NCBI RefSeq assembly: GCF_028618695.1
Contig: NZ_JAQIVI010000616.1
Location: forward strand, 1-14,576
DNA from: Natrinema soli
GTDB lineage: Archaea > Halobacteriota > Halobacteria > Halobacteriales > Natrialbaceae
Direction of reading: 5' to 3'
DNA length: 14,576 nucleotides
Both the position numbers and the translations under genes were made by a program. Under the pieces are notes generated by a model. That model did not search any database. It saw only the letters and a list, made by a program, of their open reading frames with translations, and was not told where the DNA came from. Position 1 is the first letter of the stretch. Each line of letters begins with the position of its first letter. Shown here piece by piece: positions 7,001 through 12,064 of this stretch.

Positions 7001-7847
7001 TCGTCCCGTCGGGAAGCGGCGCGAGCGTCGACTCGAAGGCGGTCTTACCGCTCTCCTGGGGCGCGATCGCCAGCGACGCGTAGTCGTCGAGGGTCGCCTC
7101 GTGGACGCTGACGTAGTGATCGTCGTCGGTCCGCATCGTCATCGGCGTGTGAACGCCGTCGAACTCGCCGCCCAGATCCGACTCGAGCGTCGGTTCGATC
7201 TCGCTCAGCGACGTCTCCTCGTACTCGACCTCGAAGTTGTTGTAGTCGTTGGGGATCCACCACGAGTCGTAGTCGTCAGCGAAGGAGTACTCGGTCCGCT
7301 CGGCGGTGATGACGAACTGCTCGCCGAAGCGCTCGTCGAAGAGGAACCGGAACCCGACCCCGTCGTCGAATACCCGCGCCTCGAGGGTGCCGCCCCGGCC
7401 CGGACTCGCGGTCTCCTCGAGACCGAGTCGGAGTTCGGCGTAGCGCTCCTCGATCTCGTCGTACCGGTCCCAGACCGGTTCCCAGGTGGTATCGACCGTC
7501 GTCCGCTCGCTCCCCGTGACGGTGATATCGGATGCGTCGTCCCCGACGGCGAAGGCCGGCTGATTCCGGAACTCGAACCCGAGTCGCGAGGCGTCGACGA
7601 CGGTCGTCCCCTCGAACGAGACGCTGTACGTCGGCGTCCCGCCGGCGACGTCGATGCCGAGGGTCACGCTCCCGTCCGGTGATGACACCGTCTGCGTCGT
7701 CGAATCGTCGCCCCCGTCGACCGGCGAAGCGGCGTCCGCGGAAACGTTCAGCGAGTAGGCCGTCGCCGCGAACAGCGATGCCATGCCGCCGAGCAGTCCG
7801 CGCCGTCGATACCGTCCGAATGTTTGGTGTGATCTTTCATCAACCAT
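4089..7847 (-). CDS. Tat-exported multidomain GH97 glycoside hydrolase (predicted inverting alpha-glucosidase)
   Basis: This 1252-residue enzyme is predicted to cleave alpha-glucosidic bonds outside the cell. The N-terminus is a Tat signal: RYRRRGLLGG (R15-R16), a hydrophobic run, then AXA-like sites near SADAAS; there is no lipobox cysteine. A GH97 N-terminal sandwich spans about 54-317 and the catalytic barrel begins near 323. By spacing, E385 (VEGWNQGW), E433 (HNETAG), E505 (VHEP), E523 (REG) and E529 (GQEY) correspond to SusB E391, E439, E508, E526 and E532, the acid/base and calcium-site residues of inverting members. A CBM6/35-like domain (about 608-748) interrupts the barrel before FIEDVP...DET. 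The GH97 C-terminal domain (about 755-920) carries a basic insert at 824-861. An Ig-like domain (about 925-1018) and a Glucodextran_C-like domain (about 1022-1252) follow. ATG 7847 is chosen; GTG 7853 is possible. It appears to be a lone transcription unit. Confidence 0.92.
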   Translation of the reverse strand: MVDERSHQTFGRYRRRGLLGGMASLFAATAYSLNVSADAASPVDGGDDSTTQTVSSPDGSVTLGIDVAGGTPTYSVSFEGTTVVDASRLGFEFRNQPAFAVGDDASDITVTGSERTTVDTTWEPVWDRYDEIEERYAELRLGLEETASPGRGGTLEARVFDDGVGFRFLFDERFGEQFVITAERTEYSFADDYDSWWIPNDYNNFEVEYEETSLSEIEPTLESDLGGEFDGVHTPMTMRTDDDHYVSVHEATLDDYASLAIAPQESGKTAFESTLAPLPDGTKVSASAPHLTPWRTIQLGRRPGDLVESNLIVNLNEDYSDDVFTQGVDWIEPQKFIGVWWLMITGRADWEYQGPRTGNHGAQTGRAKQYMDFASEHDIPGVLVEGWNQGWSSYPGDGSDLDFTASYPDFDLEEVTDYGASLEPPTRMTMHNETAGDFHNYESQLDEAFGLYDDLGIRTIKNGYVADSGNLAGEGYNHHNQVLVNHHTLVAETAAANRQMLDVHEPIHPTGRRRTYPNLMTREGVKGQEYDAFGDVSPSHHVTFPFTRMLGGPVEYTPGIFDTDSGSGGIETTRAKQLAMYPTYFSGLQMVADLPSSYLADRPATLEVGEVAQAQHAELDGFVTQSEWANAQGEAYVPFAATSVDSGETVSWTLEDADAGEYDVHLRVANYEADNGLAQGVDATATLRVDGEPVEQLSIPGTDYWDVWTATATAVSLESGDTELSLTLTDEDTGGFNLDSIAVTERGASMPEPEEPPITGPTVPAFQFIEDVPAAGWDETRVIDSSIGEYMITARQRGEEWYVGAMTDEHGRALEVPLDFLESGPGRRRGHEKEPGRGHERSRDHETGRGNGHGKGHAKGKYVAEIYADGIDAGYDDELEAVRIDEAVVDDSTTLLASTVGSGGTAVRLRPATREDLETLPDYERPSQDIDVSIDAETFVREPFVAATGSNDGDYVGGTNVELVVDGGVVALENVRFGPGTDEGTFAFGATIDEAGTYEVTVRTLEGEPLASRTVTVTPPETVASITDPSDDDHGPGEYTYPTPDAFADGVFDLRSFEVTRTASRVQFTFAVETLNNAFGSDRGFSPHMFVLWLRDPNADGGSTSEVGDIGLAADFESAWHYRLEVSGFTKSGVDAGGNSLTDADGAEIAIRDDVDTDANTVTLAVDRAAFGGTDISDLEVVAMVQSEDRGSLRPVAEDAEAYVFGGAIPGAAENAPRVMDLVTSADVAQTEALAYSADERATLPFVPLSDA
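4092..4784 (-). other. Domain: Glucodextran_C-like C-terminal module of the GH97 enzyme
   Basis: Residues about 1022-1252 begin DPSDDDHGPGEYTYPT, then FDLRSFEVTRTASRVQFTF, MFVLWLRDP and AWHYRLEVSG, ending with a PFVPLSDA tail. This is the pattern of the C-terminal binding module of glucodextranase, also seen at the ends of archaeal pullulanase-type enzymes. It is expected to hold the enzyme to a surface or polysaccharide; assignment is from memory of the motif. Confidence 0.7.
5265..5378 (-). other. Domain insert: Arg/Gly/His/Lys-rich loop in the GH97 C-terminal domain
   Basis: Residues about 824-861 are almost entirely Arg, Gly, His, Lys and Glu, with GRGHERSRDHETGRGNG and GHGKGHAKGK. The segment lies between LDFLESG and KYVAEIYADG, which in ordinary GH97 enzymes are joined by a tight turn. 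It is strongly basic in an otherwise acidic secreted protein. The reading frame is kept on both sides, so it is an in-frame insertion. Confidence 0.7.
5604..6026 (-). other. Domain insert: CBM6/35-like module inside the GH97 catalytic barrel
   Basis: Residues about 608-748 have the beta-sandwich pattern of CBM6/35-type modules: GETVSWTLEDADAGEYDVHLRVAN, TLRVDGEPVEQLSIPGT, YWDVWTATATAVSLESG and ending GFNLDSIAVTE. It is placed between QMVADLPSSY and AFQFIEDVP, two barrel segments that are nearly contiguous in typical GH97 enzymes. A proline-rich linker (PEPEEPPITGP) returns to the barrel. Confidence 0.65.
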
Positions 7848-7873
7848 GCGCACTCGTACGTCCTGATACGTCT

Positions 7874-7888
7874 ACTAAAAATTTACTA
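7874..7888 (-). promoter_or_regulatory. Probable promoter of the GH97 gene
   Basis: The minus strand reads TAGTAAATTTTTAGT, centred about 34 bases before ATG 7847 and about 28 before GTG 7853. It is the most AT-rich element in the 225-base gap upstream. The spacing implies a very short or absent leader, so the in vivo start (GTG or ATG) depends on the exact transcription start. Confidence 0.45.
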
Positions 7889-8010
7889 CGGTTCGGAGTA
7901 CCGTCAACTCCCGAATCGAGGTAGTCACACGGAGACAGCGAGGACGGCTCGAGCGCGACGCAGAGCGGCCTTTTCCGGAAATTTACAGGTATATCGATCC
8001 ACAGGTGAAC

Positions 8011-8028
8011 GGATAGCGGTCGCTATCC
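8011..8028. repeat. Perfect inverted repeat GGATAGCG-gt-CGCTATCC
   Basis: Eight-base arms are separated by two bases (as RNA, a 7-bp stem with a 4-base loop). The site lies 45 bases past the stop of the DHH gene and about 164 bases upstream of the GH97 start. Nearby, ACAGGT occurs twice, 16 bases apart (7985 and 8001). It may be a transcript-end hairpin of the DHH gene or an operator for the GH97 gene; there is no T-run to decide. Confidence 0.4.
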
Positions 8029-8072
8029 AGTTGACAGACTCGGAACGACTGACGAAATAGGCGCTCGCGCGC

Positions 8073-9977
8073 TCAGTCGTCGATCGGCGCTGCACTCGAG
8101 AGCGCTTCGTCGATGTCGGCTTCGGCCATCTTCTCGACCAGGGCGTCGATCACTTCCTCGCGCTTGCCGGTGACGAACTTGATCGAGCCGACGACGAGGT
8201 GGCCGCCGCCGGAGACGCCGCCGCCCGCGATTTCGGCCTCGAGTTCCGAGACCATGTTCGGAATGTCCAGTCGAACGCCATCGGAGCGCAGGACGGCGAA
8301 GTCAGGGCCGTAGCCGACCGTAATGACCGGGTCGCCGGTCTCCTCAATCTTGCGGTCGTGGATCTCGCCCGTGGTCTTCCCCGGCGCGGGGTACGTAAAT
8401 CGGTGGGCGTAGTTCTCGACGTCGATCCGGTAGAGGTGGGCTCCGTTCGCGAGCGTCTCGTGCTCGAGATGGGGCATCGCGGCGTCGAGTTGTTCGTCGA
8501 CTTCCTCGCGGCCGCGGTCGGCGAAGAAATCGACGAGGTCGCGGTGGCGCTCTTCGTCGTCGCTGTCGACCTGCAGCAGGTCCTGAATCAGCTGGTCGCC
8601 GGAGTTGTAGCGCAGCCAGAAGGCGGCGTAGTCGAGCGCCTCGCTGACGTCCTGGAGGCGATCCTCGTCGTACCCTTCCTCGGCGGCGAGATCGATGTAG
8701 TCGTCCATCGCGTCGGCCTTCGATCGGTCCGAGAGACCGGCGACGGCGGGGACGTGGCGGAGTTCGTCGCCCAGGTCGGGGTAGATCATCCGCGCGAGTT
8801 CGACGCAGAGCATCCCCGTCGTGATCCGGTAGTCCTCGTCGTGGAGGTACGGATTGACGTGGGCGTCGAGCAGGTCCTCGACCGCGTCTGGATCGGGGTG
8901 GTGGTGGTCGACCGTGACGATCGGGATATCGTAGTGGGCCAGCGTCTCGTAGGCCGGCACGTCCTCGGCCGTCGAGCCGTTGTCCAGCATGAGGAGAAGC
9001 GGCAGTTGCTGGCCGTGTTTCTCGCGGTCCTCGAGCGCGAAGTTCAGGTCCCGCGTGGCGTCTTCCATCTCGTAGAAGGGGGCCTTCGCGGGGAGGCGCT
9101 TGATGAGGTGGCGCGGCGCGTTCTCGTCCTCGTGAACCTCGGCGATGAACCGCTGGAGCGCGATCTGAACCGGCACGGCGGCACACATGCCGTCGCCGTC
9201 GGCGTGATGGCGCACGCGGATCGGACGCCCCTCGAGCACCGTCCGGCGGAGCAGCTGGGCGACTTCCTCGAGGTCGGACCGGAGTTTCTCGAACGCCGGC
9301 CAGTCGATCAGCGGTTCGACGTCGTGGGGTTCGGCGCGGGTTTCGAGGGCGACCTCGAGACGGTCGCGAGCCTCGGCGGCGTCCTCGCCCTCGAGTTTCG
9401 AGAGGCCGTCAACCTCGATCTGGACCGAGCCTTCGCGGTGTTCCGGCGTTCCCGTTACGCGGACGACGTCGCCGACTTCGATGGTGGGGTAGGCGCGGAC
9501 GCCGGCCTCCTCGAAAGCGGCACAGGGGACGACACCGTTCTCGTCGGCGACGTGGAAAATCGTCGGCCCGCCGGTCTGTTTGACCTGCGTCACCACGCCC
9601 TCGAGGTGGATCTGTTCGCCCACGGTCGCCTCGAGACGGTCGGTTCCGGTCAGGGAGTAGTCGTGAGAGACCGTCTCGAGCGCGTAGTCGTCGACGTCGA
9701 CCGGCTCGAAGGCGAGGTCGCCGTTCTCGCGGACGCTTTCGAGTTCGACGACGAGTTCGTCGCCGACGCCGTAGGTGCCCTCGAGAACCGATTCGTGGAC
9801 GAGTCCGGAGACTGAGTCGGAGAGATCGACGAAGACGCCGTAATCGACGATGCCGTTGATCTCGGCGAGATAGGAGCGGCCGGTCTCAACGTCTTCAGCG
9901 GTACAATCGGGAGCGAGATCGTAGACGACGGAATCCCCGTCGTCTGCGCCGGGTTCCCCGGCGGAGTCACGCGTCAT
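8073..9977 (-). CDS. S1-OB-DHH/DHHA1 protein, archaeal RecJ-like exonuclease or phosphoesterase
   Basis: This 634-residue protein combines nucleic-acid-binding and DHH phosphoesterase domains. Residues about 31-93 are an S1 domain (LAEINGIVDYGVFVDLSDSV, GLVHESVL). Residues about 118-192 are an OB fold (GEQIHLEGVVTQVKQTGG, VGDVVRVTG). From about 253 comes the DHH core: RHHADGDG (H258, D260, D262), LDNGS (D332) and VDHHHPD (D357-H358-H359), the metal-binding set. DHHA1 ends the protein with GGGVSGGGH (H593). The order resembles the archaeal RecJ-like family COG1107, but no DnaJ-type Cys zinc finger is present. It should act on single-stranded DNA, RNA or short oligonucleotides, with manganese likely. 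ATG 9977 has a TTATA element about 31 bases upstream and no Shine-Dalgarno. It is divergent from the MaoC-JAMM-ribL group. Confidence 0.9.
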   Translation of the reverse strand: MTRDSAGEPGADDGDSVVYDLAPDCTAEDVETGRSYLAEINGIVDYGVFVDLSDSVSGLVHESVLEGTYGVGDELVVELESVRENGDLAFEPVDVDDYALETVSHDYSLTGTDRLEATVGEQIHLEGVVTQVKQTGGPTIFHVADENGVVPCAAFEEAGVRAYPTIEVGDVVRVTGTPEHREGSVQIEVDGLSKLEGEDAAEARDRLEVALETRAEPHDVEPLIDWPAFEKLRSDLEEVAQLLRRTVLEGRPIRVRHHADGDGMCAAVPVQIALQRFIAEVHEDENAPRHLIKRLPAKAPFYEMEDATRDLNFALEDREKHGQQLPLLLMLDNGSTAEDVPAYETLAHYDIPIVTVDHHHPDPDAVEDLLDAHVNPYLHDEDYRITTGMLCVELARMIYPDLGDELRHVPAVAGLSDRSKADAMDDYIDLAAEEGYDEDRLQDVSEALDYAAFWLRYNSGDQLIQDLLQVDSDDEERHRDLVDFFADRGREEVDEQLDAAMPHLEHETLANGAHLYRIDVENYAHRFTYPAPGKTTGEIHDRKIEETGDPVITVGYGPDFAVLRSDGVRLDIPNMVSELEAEIAGGGVSGGGHLVVGSIKFVTGKREEVIDALVEKMAEADIDEALSSAAPIDD

Positions 9978-10003
9978 CTTGAGTCGTAGCTTGGGGGTGG
10001 TCG

Positions 10004-10012
10004 CGTATAACC
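10004..10012 (-). promoter_or_regulatory. TATA box of the DHH-family gene
   Basis: The minus strand reads GGTTATACG, with TTATA centred about 31 bases before ATG 9977. This is one of the clearest TATA-like elements in the window and implies a leader of only a few bases. Confidence 0.45.
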
Positions 10013-10092
10013 CTTGTCAAGAAGCGATGGCGTCTCGAGTCGGCGTTTTCGGCACACGGTCCCGCGGCGCTCGAGTTCTCGCTGCTGCATCA

Positions 10093-10119
10093 CGGTTGCG
10101 AGAGCCACCGTTGCAACCG
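10093..10119. repeat. CGGTTGC/GCAACCG inverted repeat in a divergent promoter region
   Basis: CGGTTGC (10093-10099) and GCAACCG (10113-10119) are perfect 7-bp inverted arms 13 bases apart. The second overlaps the 8-bp palindrome GTTGCAAC (10110-10117), giving three GTTGC half-sites in 25 bases. It lies 36 bases before the MaoC-like start, between it and the divergent DHH gene, so an operator is possible. Confidence 0.35.
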
Positions 10120-10154
10120 GTAGCTACACAAGCGATCCTCCAGACCGTCCGTCT

Positions 10155-10565
10155 ATGGAGATTTCGCACCCACCGGAGGAGGGCGACGAGTACACCGTCG
10201 AACGGACGTTCGATCACGAGGACGTTCGCGAGTTCGGTGACATCTCGGGTGACCGACAGCCGATCCACACCGAACCCGACGAGGCCGGTCGGCTGACCGT
10301 TCAGGGGTTGCTCACGGCGACGCTCCCGACGAAGATCGGCGGCGACCTCAACTACATCGCTCGAGGCATGGAGTTCGAGTTCGTCGAACCCGTTTACACC
10401 GGCGAGCGGATCCGCTGTACCGTTCGACTCGAGTCGGTAACTGAGCGCGACGGCTACTACGACGTGGGGAGTGCAGCGGTCTGTGAGAACGAGGACGGCG
10501 AGGACGTGATGCGAGCCGAGATCGACGGTCTCATTCCGAAAGATGCGATTCCGGCCGACGAATAG
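10155..10565 (+). CDS. MaoC-like hot-dog fold protein
   Basis: This 136-residue protein has the single hot-dog fold of MaoC/(R)-hydratase proteins. Residues 28-38 (FGDISGDRQPIH) keep the aspartate (D33) and histidine (H38) of the hydratase-2 active site, but the usual Asn-Pro is Gln-Pro (Q35). The following helix start is TVQGLL, where most relatives have HG (here Q50-G51). FEFVEPVYTGERIRCTVRLESV is the central strand region. It could hydrate or bind an acyl-CoA-type thioester, or be a non-catalytic relative. The ATG at 10155 is chosen because the in-frame start at 10014 would add 47 low-complexity basic residues. It is first of three + strand genes; the JAMM gene follows after 71 bases. Confidence 0.85.
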   Translation: MEISHPPEEGDEYTVERTFDHEDVREFGDISGDRQPIHTEPDEAGRLTVQGLLTATLPTKIGGDLNYIARGMEFEFVEPVYTGERIRCTVRLESVTERDGYYDVGSAAVCENEDGEDVMRAEIDGLIPKDAIPADE

Positions 10566-10636
10566 GGGTGTACTGGAGGTTCGAGGCGAACCGGCGCATC
10601 GGAACGTTTAGCAACCGCAAGGCCGCAGGTGGGTGT

Positions 10637-11134
10637 ATGGGGCTGTTCGACGCGCTGTTCCGCTCGAGCGAGATCCTCGGTATCGCCGAGGAGACCCTCG
10701 AGTTCGCCCTCGAATCCTCGGAGGCGTCCCACCCGAACGAGTACATGGGGTTTCTCCGGGGGACCGAGGCCGAGCGCCTGGATCTGGACCGGGAGGGCCT
10801 GGTCATCACGGATATCCTCGTGGTGCCCGGCACCGAGTCCAACAGCGTCAGTGCGACCGTCAAGACGAGCCAGATTCCCAACGACGTGAAGGCGCTGGGG
10901 AGCATCCACTCCCACCCGAACGGCGTGATCAGCCCGAGCAACGCGGATCTGGACACGTTCGGTCGCGGGAGCGTCCACGTCATCATCGGCGCGCCCTACC
11001 GCCGAACGGACTGGAAGGCGTTCGATTCGCAGGGCAAGCCGACGCAGCTCACAGTGATCGACGTCGATCTCCCCGAGACCGAGGACTTCTTCGATTTCAC
11101 GCAGGCGGATATCGACGAGGAACTTCGACGATGA
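10637..11134 (+). CDS. JAMM/MPN+ metalloprotease (possible desampylase)
   Basis: This 165-residue protein has the full zinc-protease JAMM motif: E35 in NEYMGFL, then H91-S-H93-P, S101 and D104, which is exactly EXnHXHX10D with the SxxD end. In haloarchaea JAMM proteins of this size remove ubiquitin-like SAMP modifiers from targets or process them, so desampylase is the most likely activity; which substrate it acts on cannot be read here. The ATG at 10637 starts the helix [16 protein letters not shown]; an in-frame start at 10568 adds 23 residues without features. A GTTTAG element lies about 29 bases upstream, so it may have its own promoter. The stop overlaps an ATG (ATGA, 11131-11134). The RibL gene begins 100 bases later, and that gap looks unexpectedly protein-like. 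Confidence 0.9.
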   Translation: MGLFDALFRSSEILGIAEETLEFALESSEASHPNEYMGFLRGTEAERLDLDREGLVITDILVVPGTESNSVSATVKTSQIPNDVKALGSIHSHPNGVISPSNADLDTFGRGSVHVIIGAPYRRTDWKAFDSQGKPTQLTVIDVDLPETEDFFDFTQADIDEELRR

Positions 11135-11238
11135 GACCCGCTATACTCGAGACGATGCTATCAGTGACTACCGCACCGATTACGACGGGATCGACACGGA
11201 AGGCGTCCGCCGCCGAACGGGGGGCGAGGGGGCGATGA
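11131..11238 (+). CDS. Possible 35-residue coupled ORF between JAMM and ribL
   Basis: An ATG overlapping the JAMM stop (ATGA at 11131-11134) opens 35 codons whose TGA overlaps the ribL start codon (ATGA at 11235-11238). This would be perfect translational coupling at both ends. However the product (begins [10 protein letters not shown], ends ERGARGR) is basic and Thr/Ala-rich, unlike haloarchaeal proteins, and third-position GC is modest. Chance is quite possible, especially as another frame in the same stretch looks more protein-like. Confidence 0.2.
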   Translation: MRPAILETMLSVTTAPITTGSTRKASAAERGARGR

Positions 11239-11666
11239 CGCGGACGGTCATCGCCCAGGGAACGTTCGACATCCTCCATCCCGGCCACGTCCACTACCTC
11301 GATGCGGCCGCCGCGATGGGCGACGAGCTGTACGTCATCGTCGCCCGCCAGACGAACGTCGACCACAAGGAGGCGCCGATCTGCCCCGCGACGCAACGGC
11401 GGGATGTCGTCGGCGCGCTCGAGGCCGTCGACGAAGCGATACTCGGTCACGAGGAGGACATCTTCGTCCCGATCGAGGAGATCGATCCCGACGTGATCGC
11501 GCTCGGCCACGACCAGCACCACGACGACGAGGCCATCGCGGCCGAACTCGAGCGCCGCGGGATCGACTGTTCGGTCCGCCGGGCGAGTGCGCTGGAACCG
11601 GACGACGACGAGCAACTGCTCTCGACCCGACTGATCATCGACCGGATCCTCGAACGACGCAGGTGA
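11235..11666 (+). CDS. ribL: FAD synthase RibL (FMN adenylyltransferase)
   Basis: This 143-residue enzyme belongs to the archaeal cytidylyltransferase-like family whose Methanocaldococcus member RibL transfers AMP from ATP to FMN to give FAD. The nucleotide-binding signature is [14 protein letters not shown] with H15 and H18 (HxGH); GHDQ at 91-94 and the C-terminal LLSTRLI (128-134, the ISSTxx-type motif) complete the active site. Two cysteines, C50 and C112, are present, in keeping with the cysteines noted for RibL. Glycerol-3-phosphate cytidylyltransferase has the same fold, so the substrate assignment relies on overall resemblance to RibL. ATG 11235 sits directly before the conserved TVIAQGTFD strand. 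It is the last of the MaoC-JAMM-RibL series. Confidence 0.9.
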   Translation: MTRTVIAQGTFDILHPGHVHYLDAAAAMGDELYVIVARQTNVDHKEAPICPATQRRDVVGALEAVDEAILGHEEDIFVPIEEIDPDVIALGHDQHHDDEAIAAELERRGIDCSVRRASALEPDDDEQLLSTRLIIDRILERRR

Positions 11667-11674
11667 GCGGTCGC

Positions 11675-11719
11675 TCGAGCGGAATCGGTCGTCTAATCGA
11701 GCGGAATCGGATATCCGAT
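11675..11719. repeat. 14-base direct repeat plus 14-bp palindrome after ribL
   Basis: TCGAGCGGAATCGG occurs at 11675-11688 and again at 11697-11710 (22-base period). The second copy runs into the perfect palindrome ATCGGATATCCGAT (11706-11719). The block begins nine bases after the ribL stop, in the 117-base gap before the convergent small gene. It may form the ends of both transcripts, or be a small duplication. Confidence 0.45.
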
Positions 11720-11783
11720 CGAACGGAGATGGCCGTCTCGAGTCGCGGCCGGTGGGCCGATCCCGTTTAGTCGCCGATCCCAT

Positions 11784-11939
11784 TCAGTTTTCGAGGATGA
11801 CCGGCGGCGGGAGACGGAGCGAATCGACCGTGTGCCCCGTCTCCACGAAGTGTTCGATCGCCTTTTCCGAGACCTCCGCTTCGGTGTAGCCGTCGGCGGT
11901 GCTGATCTGCCAGTCACACTCGAGACAGTACTTATTCAT
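11784..11939 (-). CDS. 51-residue CxxC/HxxxxxH protein, probable zinc finger
   Basis: This short acidic protein has CLEC (C5, C8) near the start and AIEHFVETGH (H30, H36) near the middle: CX2CX21HX5H, a likely four-ligand zinc site of C2H2 or DUF1059-like type. Residues 18-31 (YTEAEVSEKAIEHF) would be the helix presenting the histidines. The tail SLRLPPPVILEN is conserved-looking but unassigned. The ATG at 11939 begins MNKYCLEC; an in-frame start at 12053 would add 38 residues without the family pattern. It follows ilvD on the same strand after 125 bases; no strong TATA is seen, so co-transcription with ilvD is possible. Function unknown. Confidence 0.75.
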   Translation of the reverse strand: MNKYCLECDWQISTADGYTEAEVSEKAIEHFVETGHTVDSLRLPPPVILEN

Positions 11940-12064
11940 CGGTCGGTCTAACTGGTAATCGATCACAAAGGCGGGAAAGACTCGTGCAGGAAATCGAAGG
12001 GAGTGGTATCGCGAAGCCGTCACCCGACTGGGTGAGCCGATACAGCCGGGCACGCGTCTGCCGA

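Noticed and set aside
4485..7682. Several long + strand open frames opposite the GH97 gene
   Set aside because: They mirror the GH97 codon pattern, are rich in Arg and Val, and show no motif; the GH97 frame accounts for the sequence throughout.
8199..9815. Very long + strand open frame opposite the DHH gene (over 500 codons)
   Set aside because: It is antisense to a protein with clear S1, OB, DHH and DHHA1 motifs. Such mirror frames are common in GC-rich coding DNA, and the translation has no recognisable domain.
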